From NCBI GenBank assembly GCA_903828645.1, contig CAIKNA010000249.1, forward strand, positions 1 through 47,624: a stretch of 47,624 nucleotides of DNA, in the 5' to 3' direction. Both the position numbers and the translations under genes were made by a program. The stretch is from an uncultured Bacteroidales bacterium. GTDB lineage: Bacteria; Bacteroidota; Bacteroidia; Bacteroidales; FEN-979. The notes beneath the pieces are model-generated. The model ran no database searches. It was given only the letters and a program-made list of their open reading frames with translations, and was not told where the DNA came from. Shown piece after piece: positions 26,401 through 34,995 of this stretch. Each line of letters starts with the position of its first letter. Within the stretch, counting starts at the first letter, position 1.

Positions 26401-28051
26401 CATCATTTCAGGCAACTTCATTGGTGGCAGTGCACCCCACTGCGGGGGCTCCAGCTTTATCGACGATGCCCCAAACCATGTTTTCTATGGAATATATGCC
26501 ATGACCGGAACCACCACGCCTACCGAGATACAGGGAAACACCATTAAAAACATCCGGATGACCGGCACAGGGGTCAGTTCTTCATTTCATGGAATTCGTG
26601 CTACCACAGGGTCTTATAATATCGGAACCGCAACAGGAAATATGGTTGGCGATACTATCGTTTCAAGCAGTGTTACAATTGCAGGCGGTGGTACCTGTTA
26701 TGGAATTTATGTCAGCGGAACAGATAATGTTTCAAATAATGTGATTGCCAACATTACCACAACCAATGCCACCGGATTAAATCTATTTCACGGTATCAGG
26801 CTGGAAGGCGATTTTCCCATCACATGTGAGCGTAACAGGATCGTTAATATTGGACCAGCCACCGGAGCAGCCAATGCAGGTGCCAATAACCCGCTGGTTG
26901 GTATCTATCTTCGCGGTGCCACAACTATGACAAATTCCTATACGGTTGATAATAACCTGATCTCCCTCGGAGGCAACGGGGGGATACACAACATTGAAAT
27001 TGACGGGATGCGGGTTTACCAGCCCGTCGGGACCTATAACATATACTACAACAGCATCAACATTACAGGGACTGCTGCCGATGGCAACACGCGCGGGTCT
27101 TTCGGGATCTACAAGGCAGATGCATCAACGGTAAACTGCAAGGATAACATCATTTCGAACAAACGGGTGAACGGCGCGGGGGGTGCAGGCAGGCATTATG
27201 CCTTAGCCGACATCAGCTCATCTAACCTTGCCTCCGACAACAACGACGTTTTCTCTTCCAGCCCTTCAACAACCGGGCTGTGGGGTACCACCGACTGCGA
27301 TTTCAGCACCTGGAAGAGTCTTTCGGCTGGTGACGGACATTCTGTTTCCGTTGATCCGAATTATGCCTCAAATACCGACCTCCATACGCAACGTTCTGAA
27401 CTAAACAATGCCGGAATGGCAATTCCTGATATAACCACTGATTTTTCAGGTGTTTTACGTGGAAATCCACCGGATATCGGGGCGTATGAGTTTACCGCTC
27501 TCCCGGCGAATACCAGCGTACAAAACATCATCGTGGCCAACGGACAAACGCTTTGTTACAATGCTACGCAAACGATCACGGTTGCCGGTAACGGAACCAG
27601 CTTCACAATAAACAACGGAGGATCAGCCAACATGATCGCCGGGCAAAACATCGTATACCTTCCGGGCACAACAGTCAATTCCGGCGGATACATGCACGGG
27701 TATATTACCACAACCGGTCAATATTGCATTCCAACGCTCAACCCTACGGTTAACAATCCTGAAAAGACAAACCATGTATCCACTCCTGCAACAGAAGCCG
27801 CACAGAACCAGAATATTCGTGTCTATCCAAACCCTGCGGGCAATTCATTTACCATGGAACTTACCGGAATGACCGGAAACGGGATGACGAGAGCCGAGAT
27901 CTTTGGCATGAACGGCATCAGGGTGCTTTCCAGGGACCTTGCCGGTGAACGGAAACATGTTTTTTCCATCGAAAGTCTTCGTCCGGGGATCTACTTCATT
28001 CATATAACCACCGGCAGCGGCATGGAGACCGTGAAACTGATCAAGTTTTAA
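23489..28051 (+). CDS. Giant beta-helix surface protein with T9SS type A sorting domain (1520 aa)
   Basis: Signal peptide (cut after HLAIFA), then an opening motif TIPGDYPTVGAAVSVLN typical of pectate-lyase-like repeat proteins. Two right-handed beta-helix regions follow (about 60-530 and 720-1330), marked by repeated asparagine-ladder strands such as FNKFYNNTVQNCYIGYY and NSFNKFY/YNNxI. Between them (530-700) is a module with CESGG, GAFEFGG and VSYYIVAQDGAAVPNV, also present in the next gene. Residues about 1344-1420 form a strand-rich stalk (TLCYNATQTITVAG, NIVYLPGTTVNSGGYMHGYI), and about 1440-1520 the T9SS type A sorting domain (RVYPNPAGNSF to VKLIKF), which sends the protein across the outer membrane. 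Probably an adhesin or a polysaccharide-binding protein; no catalytic site is evident. Confidence 0.9.
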   Translation: MKKICILMISMMAFHLAIFAQLTGTKTIPGDYPTVGAAVSVLNSLGVGSGGVTFLISDGAILSETPLSITVTGTPANPVVFKQSGNGQLPVLNFTGTSGSADAAFHLNSGSFFTFNGLDIRDAGKDMEYGFFLVGTATAGCQNNMVINCLVTLSNANENSTGIYLKSIATAISGTNSFNKFYNNTVQNCYIGYYISGNSLSPDDGNEIGTYASPATKAASTGTSLVNNIGGGTASAYGIWYQYEKNLRIFQTTISNVSSNSSSGNANGIYTINSPGGNSINVYIYNNNIFSILSRNGSTALALFNGSIQNVYNNIIHGVTASEGSSYGISASASTDNFHSNTIYDISYTGTTSLFSQAIGINLGIGGHNVYNNLVYDIRNTNGGSSGGLATVGIMCNGTEQHSNIFNNTVYLDYTSTSSVNMSACIYFTGTPNMITLNNNILVNKCNMSNGLRAIALSRQNSTLTNYALNSNNNCLYAGSPGPKNLIWYDGGNSFQTIEQFRAFADPRENQAFSENPPFISNAKPYDFHMQTAIPTQCESGGTTNTSPVSITIDHDSIPRYPNSGYPYNPSYPPIAPDMGAFEFGGLSIDNTPPDIQYTPLPNTGSLLPRTLLVTISDAKSNIPAGGIGLPVLYWRKTGTSLYTAVQAVSLGGSSYSFTFGGGVALYDIVSYYIVAQDGAAVPNVIAKPLNGTSIFTSNPPASSAAPSNPSTYTIRAGISDIKTVGTTGADYPTLTGEGGFFEDMNVKILTGNLTIRITSNLNEPGTYSLNQVLTDGTGDYSIKIVPADATEKLIQNVNDVPMIVFNGASHVILDGNYQGAGRYFRIRSTTAFNPSLVLQNDATFDTIRNCVFESGNGSTGGAVSISTSNQRVGNSYNVFTGNLFRDRSDVAAFPIYLVSATGTTGIENSANTFDSNDFINFKTAGLFVGGVGNGNNWKVTNNNFYKTASVTSVGHMEPLYFIPQASSSGNIISGNFIGGSAPHCGGSSFIDDAPNHVFYGIYAMTGTTTPTEIQGNTIKNIRMTGTGVSSSFHGIRATTGSYNIGTATGNMVGDTIVSSSVTIAGGGTCYGIYVSGTDNVSNNVIANITTTNATGLNLFHGIRLEGDFPITCERNRIVNIGPATGAANAGANNPLVGIYLRGATTMTNSYTVDNNLISLGGNGGIHNIEIDGMRVYQPVGTYNIYYNSINITGTAADGNTRGSFGIYKADASTVNCKDNIISNKRVNGAGGAGRHYALADISSSNLASDNNDVFSSSPSTTGLWGTTDCDFSTWKSLSAGDGHSVSVDPNYASNTDLHTQRSELNNAGMAIPDITTDFSGVLRGNPPDIGAYEFTALPANTSVQNIIVANGQTLCYNATQTITVAGNGTSFTINNGGSANMIAGQNIVYLPGTTVNSGGYMHGYITTTGQYCIPTLNPTVNNPEKTNHVSTPATEAAQNQNIRVYPNPAGNSFTMELTGMTGNGMTRAEIFGMNGIRVLSRDLAGERKHVFSIESLRPGIYFIHITTGSGMETVKLIKF

Positions 28052-28096
28052 GAACGGAATAAGAAACCAGGTATAAACAATGAAAAAAAACAAAGT

Positions 28097-31000
28097 ATGA
28101 AAAAACGTTATTTACTGCTTGCGTTCATGATGATCATGAGTATCATTTCTTTTTCACAGGTAAGCGGAACCTATTCAATCCCGGGCACTCCTTATCCGAC
28201 CATTGCTTCGGCCATTGCTGCGATCAATTCATCCGGGGTTGGTGCCGGTGGGGTAACATTCAACATTGCTGCCGGATTTACCGAAACCTTTGCTTCGAAT
28301 ACGGCGGGGTATATCAATACCAACACCGGTTCGGCATCTAACCCGGTCATTTTTCAAAAATCCGGTGCAGGAACCAACCCAAGGATCACGGCAGGAACGG
28401 GCACAGGCACCATGGATGCCATCATCTGTTTCAACGGGGTTAGCTATGTGACGTTTGATGGCATCGACCTGCAGGAAAATGGTGCAAATACCAACTCAAC
28501 CACCCGGATGGAGTGGGGCTATGCATTGTTAAAAGTGTCGCCCACACAGGGATCGCAGAATATTGTGGTTAAAAACTGTGCTATCAGCCTCAATATTGCC
28601 AATACTTCAACTTTTGCAGTTTATTCAAACAACCATACTATTTCTTCCACGACCCAGTTAACGGTTACGGCATTGCCGGGAACAAATTCAAACAACAGCT
28701 TTTCCGGCCTGATGATTTCAAATTGTTACAACGGAATCTATTTATCCGGTTTTATTGCTGCAACACCCTATACATTGTATGACCAGAACAACCAGGTGGG
28801 TGTTGCTGCCGGAAACAGCATTGCCTCCTGGGGAGGGGGAAATGTTGCCGGGTATGGTATCCAGGCACAGTACCAGAATGGCCTTATCATCGCCAATAAT
28901 ACCTTTACAGGAATATCTGGAACGGGCTCTGTTACAGGAAACCTCTTCGCGGTCAGCCTGGGAACAGCTGTCAACGCAAACCTTGACGTGTATGGCAATA
29001 CGGTCACGGTAACTTACAACGGTACCGGTCAGTTCACAGGGATCACATCATCGATGGGAGGCAGCGGAACGACAAACACCGTCAGTTTCTATAATAATAC
29101 GGTCACGGGCTGTTCGATGCCAAACATGGCCAACCTGGCATTTTACGGAATCTACGAGTCGGGCGGAACCAACGCGAATTTTTATAACAATTCGGTGACA
29201 AACAATACCATTGGTTCGGCTTCGGCTGCTGCCACTGGAATCATTTACGGATTGTTTTGCGGCCCGATCCAGACCACCAAAGGGCCTGTAAGCGTTCATG
29301 ACAACACCGTGAGCGGCAATACCAGGATCCAGTCAGGTGTGAGCACAGGCCTGGGCAACTGGTTTTATATCGGGGGAAACGGAAGCATCCTGAACTGTTA
29401 CAACAACACCATCGACAATAACACGGCAGCATCCACAACCGCGCAGTACTGCGTGTATCTCGGCGGTGATGCAGCGACAAAAAACTTTTACAACAATACG
29501 ATTGCGAACCTACTGAACGCCAATGGAACTGTTTATGGAGTGTACCAGATACAGGGAACTACCATTAATATTTTCAATAATAAGATCCGGAATCTCAATT
29601 CGGTCGGAACCGCCAGTCTGGTTTACGGTATAGATGCATTCAACGGCACTACAGTAAATCTTTATAACAATTTCATTTCGGAATTAAAAGCACCTAACGC
29701 TACCGACCCGAATGCCATATGCGGGGTGCTTTTACCGGCAACTCTTTCTGTTACATATGGATTGTATAACAACACCATTTACCTGGATGCTGCAAGCGCT
29801 TCAACGACTAACTTCGGCACTTCCGCCATTTTTACCACCAGCGGCATACCCACCGATCTCAGGAATAACATTGTCGTAAATACATCTGCCCACGTGGGTA
29901 CCGGGCTCACCGTAGCGTTAAGATATACCGGGGCGATTACCTCTTCCAATTACCAGGCAACAAGCAATAACAATGATTTCTATGCCGGTACGCCGGGAAC
30001 CTCCAACCTGATCTTTTACGATGGTACGAACAGCGACCAGGCCATCATGGCTTTTAAAACAAGGGTTTACCCGAGAGACCTCTCTTCCTTTTCGGAACTT
30101 CCGCCTTTTACAAATGTTGCCAGCCCGCCATACGATCTTCACCTTCAGACCACACTGCCAACCCAATGTGAAAGCGGCGGAACAGCAGTGGCAACTCCGG
30201 TAAACATCTCGACAGATATAGATGGAAACCCAAGGTTCCCTTACCCGGGTTACCCGGTGAATGCCGGATACCAGGCCACAGGTCCCGATCTAGGTGCCGA
30301 TGAATTTGGCGGGTTGATCAATGACATCCTTTCTCCGGTCATTGCCTTTACGCCCTTACTGAACACATCATCCCTTACAAACCGCACGCTGACCACCGCT
30401 CTCACCGATGCAACCGGGGTACCGGCATCCGCACCGGGTCTTCCGGTATTATACTGGAAAAAGTTTGCTGCAGGCTCATGGAATGCCGCAACAGGATCGT
30501 GGGTGAGCGGCAACACCTATACCTTCAGTTTCGGCGGAGGCACCCTTCTGAACGACTCCATTTATTATTACATCGTCGCCCAGGATTCCTGGGGGACCCC
30601 GAATGTTGGGTCCATCCCCATCAGCGGATCGGGTTTTTCGGTCAACCCGCCTGCATGTGCAACACCCCCGCCCAATGCCAGCCTGTTCTCCTATAAGATC
30701 ATCGGGTCGGTATGCGGAACATTCTATATTGGCGCTGGGCAGACAACGCCCAACTATACCACCATCACGGCGGCACTTGCCGACATCAACAGCAAAGAGG
30801 TGACCTGCCCGGTAACCCTGCTCCTGGCAGATGCGGCCTACCCTTCTGAAACATATCCCCTTTCATTTGGAAATCCTCCCGGGCTCAGTTCCGTCAATAC
30901 CATTACCCTGAAGCCCAATGCAGGGGTAACACCGGTCATTTCAGGAACCCTGACGGCGACAAATACATCCATCTTTAAATTTGTCCAGTCAAAATACATT

Positions 31001-33952
31001 ACGATCGATGGCTCCAACAGCGGGGGAACCGACCGCAGCCTTACAATAAAAAATGCAGGTACTACCCTGACGACAGCCGCAGTATGGATTGGAAGCAGCG
31101 GGGCGGGCAAAGGCTCCTCCAGCATAACGATCAGGAACTGTAACATCTCAAACGGGTACAGTGCTTCGGGTGCCCACGGGATATTCATTGGATCCGCTAC
31201 CAGTATCGCAAGCTCCGGCGACAACAACGACAACGTTACGATTCAGAACAATGCCGTTTCGCAGGCATATTATGGCATCCGCACCGTTGCATCGGCCACG
31301 GGGGCCATCAGCAACCTGGTTATTTCAGGTAATGTTTTCGGTTCTTCAACACCCGCCGGTTACCTCCAGGGTTATGGGATCTATATCCAGGGTGCAAGTG
31401 CACCGCAGGTTACCGGGAACGAGGTGTTCAATATCATAAGCACTGCTGTTGCAAATCATTTGTATGGAATAGAGATCAACAGTCTCGTTACCGATGCAGT
31501 TTTGCAGGGAAACAGGGTGCATGACCTTCAAAACAATAATACAACGGGGTACGGGGCATTCGGGATCAATGTCGGAACAGGCGGAAGTGTGGTCAATGCC
31601 GTGATAAAGAATAACCTGGTCTACAATATAACCACGACAAACTTTTCAGCCACCGAACTAAGCAAAAATCCATTCGGTATCAGGATGGTCAACGCTTCGG
31701 GTACAAAAATTTATCACAATACTGTAAGCCTGGCCGGAACCCAGTTTAACTCCGGCACGGCGGGAACCTTATCGTCGGCCCTGCTGATCTTTAGTGCCAC
31801 CAATGTCACCGGTACAGATTTAAGGGGCAACATATTTGCAAACAGCCTCTCCGGATCTGCCGGTTCAACATCCTATTGCATCTATGCACCAACCGGAACA
31901 ACTTTCTCAACGATCAACGGCAATGATTACTGGCCGTCGGGAACCTATGGGATCCTGGGATTCCTGGGATCTGCAAAGACAACCCTCCCCGCCTGGCAGG
32001 CTGCAACCGGTCAGGATGCTGTCTCCATAAGCGCAAATCCTTCATTTGTTTCCCCATCCGATTATCATCCTACAGCAGTCGATGTTCAGAAAACGGCGGC
32101 ATTTATACCGGCAGTCCCGATCGATTTCAACGGTATCAGCCGGACGAATCCAACCGACATGGGATGTTACCAGGTTTCAGGAAACACGTTCACTGTTGTG
32201 AGTGATGCAGCGACAGGCGTGACTCAGTTCACGGCAACACTCAACGGAGCAGTCACTGCAAACGGCAACACGGTGGCAGCGGGATTTGATTTTGGGCCGA
32301 CCGCCGCTTACGGCACATCCGTATCTGCAATTCCGGCAACTGTGACCGGGAACATCGCCACTGCAGTAAATTATACACTGGCCGGACTCATACCCAACAC
32401 GATCTACCATTACAGAACCAATGGCGTCAGCGGTGCTGTAACGACCCTGGGTGCTGACATGACATTCACCACCCTCCCGTGTCCCGTGCCGGTAATAACC
32501 GTAGACGGACCTCCTTCGGTCTGCATCAACTCGCAGGGAAATGTTTATACCACCGAAGAAAACCAGGTGAATTACCAATGGGCGATTGACGGCGGTTTGA
32601 TCACTGCAGGCTCAGGGAGCCATTCGGTTACTGTGACCTGGAACTCATCAGGCGCGAGAAATATCAGTGTAAACTATTCAAATTTCTGCGGGACTTCAGC
32701 CCCCGCTCCGAAAGTTTACGATGTAACAGTGAATCCATTACCAGAGGCATCTATTATTGCTGATGGTCCAACCACATTCTGCCTGGGAGGTTCCGTACTC
32801 CTGACGGCCCGGGGTGGAACAGGATACCTGTGGTCGACCGGTGCAACAACAGATGCCATTATGGTAACTGCCGGTGACACTTATTCTGTAACCGTAACCA
32901 ATGAGTTTTCATGCACAGCCACGGCCAGCCAGGTTGTAACGGTCATTTCATTACCCGTTGCGGCAATCAGCCCGGGTGGTCCGACTCTCTTTTGTGAGGG
33001 AGGTTCGGTAGTTCTGACAGCCTCGGGAGGAACCGGATATGTATGGTCAACGGGAGCCACTGTCGATTCAATCACGGTAAGCACCGGTGGCACTTATACC
33101 GTAACGGTAACCAACGTGAATTCATGTACTGCCGCGACCAGCCAGGTTGTTACGGTGAACCCGTTCCCAGCTGCGGCCGGAACCATTTCCGGGCCATCTT
33201 TAGTAGTATCGGGCCAGGCGGGTGTGGTATTCTCTGTCGCTGCAATTGGAAATGCAACCGGTTATAACTGGTCATTGCCCGCGGGCGCAACCATCACCGA
33301 TGGCGTCAATACCGGCAGCATTACGGTCTCCTTCTCCAATGAAACTGTTTCCGGTATAATTACTGTTGCCGGCACGAATGGCTGCGGAAATGGAACAGCA
33401 TCCCCGGATTTCAACCTTACGGTTATTCCATCAAACTCCAATGTTACAGGGACGATTTCCGCTCAGGAATGTTATAATGCAGCCAATACGATAACTCTTG
33501 CAGGCGGAGAGACAACGTTTACTGTTACACCCGCCGGCGATGTTACGATCATTGCAGGTAACAATATCCTGTTTGAACCGGGAACCAAAGTGGAGTTAAA
33601 TGGTCATCTGCAGGGTTTTATCTTTTCCGGTACATGGTGCGGCACAAAGGCGGCAACCATTATCACGGTTCCCGGCGGAGAAGTCCTGGCTAATCCTGTT
33701 ACGGAAACATCCTATTTCACCCTCTATCCAAACCCGACCGGCGGAAATTTCACCCTGGAACTGAAGGGCAGCCGTTCCTTTGAAAATCTGAAGATTGAGG
33801 TTTATTCAATGAACGGGCAGAGGGTGCTTACCGGGAACATGATCGGGGATAAGAGGCAGGAATTCGGATTCTCCGGCATGCCAAAGGGACTCTACTTCGT
33901 GAAAGTCGCAGCCAGTGATTACGTGGAGACGATTAAGCTGGTTAAATTGTAG
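28097..33952 (+). CDS. Giant beta-helix/Ig-like surface protein with T9SS type A sorting domain (1951 aa)
   Basis: A paralogue of the previous gene, starting 45 bp after it. Signal peptide (cut after IISFS), opening motif YSIPGTPYPTIASAIAAINS, a beta-helix region to about 680, the shared CESGG/GADEFGG/YYIVAQDSWGTPNVG module (about 680-870), and a second beta-helix region (about 900-1360). Added to this are a fibronectin-III-like domain (about 1364-1460), a PKD-like domain (about 1470-1545), two near-identical Ig-like modules (about 1547-1617 and 1618-1687), another strand-rich domain (1688-1775), the CYNAANTITLAGG stalk (1780-1860) and a T9SS type A sorting domain (from YPNPTGG at about 1877 to the end). 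Surface or secreted; likely an adhesive or matrix protein. No enzyme motif seen. Confidence 0.9.
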   Translation: MKKRYLLLAFMMIMSIISFSQVSGTYSIPGTPYPTIASAIAAINSSGVGAGGVTFNIAAGFTETFASNTAGYINTNTGSASNPVIFQKSGAGTNPRITAGTGTGTMDAIICFNGVSYVTFDGIDLQENGANTNSTTRMEWGYALLKVSPTQGSQNIVVKNCAISLNIANTSTFAVYSNNHTISSTTQLTVTALPGTNSNNSFSGLMISNCYNGIYLSGFIAATPYTLYDQNNQVGVAAGNSIASWGGGNVAGYGIQAQYQNGLIIANNTFTGISGTGSVTGNLFAVSLGTAVNANLDVYGNTVTVTYNGTGQFTGITSSMGGSGTTNTVSFYNNTVTGCSMPNMANLAFYGIYESGGTNANFYNNSVTNNTIGSASAAATGIIYGLFCGPIQTTKGPVSVHDNTVSGNTRIQSGVSTGLGNWFYIGGNGSILNCYNNTIDNNTAASTTAQYCVYLGGDAATKNFYNNTIANLLNANGTVYGVYQIQGTTINIFNNKIRNLNSVGTASLVYGIDAFNGTTVNLYNNFISELKAPNATDPNAICGVLLPATLSVTYGLYNNTIYLDAASASTTNFGTSAIFTTSGIPTDLRNNIVVNTSAHVGTGLTVALRYTGAITSSNYQATSNNNDFYAGTPGTSNLIFYDGTNSDQAIMAFKTRVYPRDLSSFSELPPFTNVASPPYDLHLQTTLPTQCESGGTAVATPVNISTDIDGNPRFPYPGYPVNAGYQATGPDLGADEFGGLINDILSPVIAFTPLLNTSSLTNRTLTTALTDATGVPASAPGLPVLYWKKFAAGSWNAATGSWVSGNTYTFSFGGGTLLNDSIYYYIVAQDSWGTPNVGSIPISGSGFSVNPPACATPPPNASLFSYKIIGSVCGTFYIGAGQTTPNYTTITAALADINSKEVTCPVTLLLADAAYPSETYPLSFGNPPGLSSVNTITLKPNAGVTPVISGTLTATNTSIFKFVQSKYITIDGSNSGGTDRSLTIKNAGTTLTTAAVWIGSSGAGKGSSSITIRNCNISNGYSASGAHGIFIGSATSIASSGDNNDNVTIQNNAVSQAYYGIRTVASATGAISNLVISGNVFGSSTPAGYLQGYGIYIQGASAPQVTGNEVFNIISTAVANHLYGIEINSLVTDAVLQGNRVHDLQNNNTTGYGAFGINVGTGGSVVNAVIKNNLVYNITTTNFSATELSKNPFGIRMVNASGTKIYHNTVSLAGTQFNSGTAGTLSSALLIFSATNVTGTDLRGNIFANSLSGSAGSTSYCIYAPTGTTFSTINGNDYWPSGTYGILGFLGSAKTTLPAWQAATGQDAVSISANPSFVSPSDYHPTAVDVQKTAAFIPAVPIDFNGISRTNPTDMGCYQVSGNTFTVVSDAATGVTQFTATLNGAVTANGNTVAAGFDFGPTAAYGTSVSAIPATVTGNIATAVNYTLAGLIPNTIYHYRTNGVSGAVTTLGADMTFTTLPCPVPVITVDGPPSVCINSQGNVYTTEENQVNYQWAIDGGLITAGSGSHSVTVTWNSSGARNISVNYSNFCGTSAPAPKVYDVTVNPLPEASIIADGPTTFCLGGSVLLTARGGTGYLWSTGATTDAIMVTAGDTYSVTVTNEFSCTATASQVVTVISLPVAAISPGGPTLFCEGGSVVLTASGGTGYVWSTGATVDSITVSTGGTYTVTVTNVNSCTAATSQVVTVNPFPAAAGTISGPSLVVSGQAGVVFSVAAIGNATGYNWSLPAGATITDGVNTGSITVSFSNETVSGIITVAGTNGCGNGTASPDFNLTVIPSNSNVTGTISAQECYNAANTITLAGGETTFTVTPAGDVTIIAGNNILFEPGTKVELNGHLQGFIFSGTWCGTKAATIITVPGGEVLANPVTETSYFTLYPNPTGGNFTLELKGSRSFENLKIEVYSMNGQRVLTGNMIGDKRQEFGFSGMPKGLYFVKVAASDYVETIKLVKL

Positions 33953-33964
33953 AATATCCTCCAA

Positions 33965-33996
33965 AAACCTTCCGGGTTTTAAAACCCGGAAGGTTT
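33965..33996. terminator. Perfect 32-base palindrome, probable two-way terminator
   Basis: AAACCTTCCGGGTTTT is followed directly by its exact reverse complement. The 16-bp arms are GC-rich in the middle, with T runs on the 3' side of each strand. It begins 12 bp after the stop of the giant protein, so terminator function is likely. I recall sequences of this kind as frequent between Bacteroidota genes, so it may also be a dispersed repeat. Confidence 0.7.
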
Positions 33997-34026
33997 ACAG
34001 ATCTGCAAATAAATTTGTGCTTGGTT

Positions 34027-34054
34027 AAGCCGTTCCGGGATTCCGGGGCGGCTT
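34027..34054 (+). terminator. Second hairpin with AAGCCG/CGGCTT stem
   Basis: Six-base arms AAGCCG and CGGCTT enclose a 16-base loop that itself carries two TTCCGG copies. The 3' arm is followed by TATAATT, which is only weakly U-rich. Possible back-up terminator. Confidence 0.4.
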
Positions 34055-34372
34055 TATAATTCACAGATGATTTAATTCTCTGATGGAACGGTAATTGACA
34101 GGTCTTTACATGTCAATTTATTTCTTTTCATTAAGCAAATGACAATGGTTCCCGGTAGCTTTTTAAACCCTGAGGCAGGTTCTAACAGCGGTAAATTGAT
34201 GGTTTTTTAATTCCATTTTTGGTTTGTAATTTATACAAAGGTACGTAAGATTACAATAAAAGGTAATTGCAAATTAACAAAAAGGGATAATCGAATTTAG
34301 AATAAAAAAGGGTTTCGCTCACCTGGATTTCAGCCATTAATAATTTAGAATATTTCCAAAAGAATCTTTTAC

Positions 34373-34380
34373 TAACTTTG
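34373..34380 (+). promoter_or_regulatory. -7 box (TAACTTTG) for the hdr-flx operon
   Basis: TAACTTTG fits TAnnTTTG and lies 34 bp before the hdrC start codon. The expected TTTG 19-21 bp upstream is not clear (TTTCC at 34353-34357). Confidence 0.5.
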
Positions 34381-34414
34381 CCTTGTTAATTTATTAACAA
34401 TATAAAGCTGTATT

Positions 34415-34984
34415 ATGATAACACTTGGATCTCAGGGGAAAAACACATTTCTGGAGGACGTGAATGTTAAAAGCGGCGCCAATGTGCTTGAATGTTATCA
34501 ATGTGGCAAGTGTGTAGGCACCTGCCCGGTGTCGCAGTACATGGATTTCCCGCCCCGCGAGATCATGCAGATGATCAAACTTGGACTGAGAAATGAGTGC
34601 TACATGGCCAATTCCCACTGGTTTTGCCTCACCTGCTCTGCCTGTTCTGGCCGCTGCCCCCGCGAAATAGACATCCCGGCGGTAATGGAAGCCGTTCGCC
34701 ACCTTGCCATTGACGAGAACTACATCAATGATTCGAAAAAGGTGAGGGAGATCCGTAAATTCCATGAGATCTTCCTGGATATGATCAAACGGTACGGCCG
34801 CAATTACGAACTCCGCATGATGGCCGAGTTCAACATCCGCACCCGCAATCTCTTCAAAGACATGCACCTGGCCCCAAAAGCCCTCCTCAAGGGCAAAATT
34901 CCCCTGGGGGTCAAACCGCTTAAGAGCGCAAAGGCCATCAAGCGCATGTTTGCTATTGCCGAAAAACTGGAAAAGAATAAATAA
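34415..34984 (+). CDS. hdrC: Heterodisulfide reductase-like subunit C (HdrC)
   Basis: A small iron-sulfur subunit (189 residues) that passes electrons between HdrA and HdrB. Two [4Fe-4S] motifs are complete: Cys 27, 30, 33, 37 (CYQCGKCVGTCPV) and Cys 71, 74, 77, 81 (CLTCSACSGRCPR). The rest is a helical domain with a basic C-terminus. It has no membrane segment, in contrast to membrane-bound HdrE-type systems, so this is the soluble HdrABC form. It is the first of seven genes; hdrB follows after 11 bp. Assignment rests on the cluster spacing and on the neighbours hdrB and hdrA. Confidence 0.93.
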   Translation: MITLGSQGKNTFLEDVNVKSGANVLECYQCGKCVGTCPVSQYMDFPPREIMQMIKLGLRNECYMANSHWFCLTCSACSGRCPREIDIPAVMEAVRHLAIDENYINDSKKVREIRKFHEIFLDMIKRYGRNYELRMMAEFNIRTRNLFKDMHLAPKALLKGKIPLGVKPLKSAKAIKRMFAIAEKLEKNK

Positions 34985-34995
34985 CCTGACCGAAG

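Larger units (their letters stand above)
33953..34414. other. 462-bp AT-rich intergenic region with two hairpins
   Basis: Lies between the second giant protein and hdrC. It contains the 32-base palindrome (33965-33996), a second hairpin (34027-34054) and a TAACTTTG box (34373-34380). The stretch 34060-34370 is AT-rich with no credible open frame, RNA gene or repeat that I could recognise. Confidence 0.6.
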
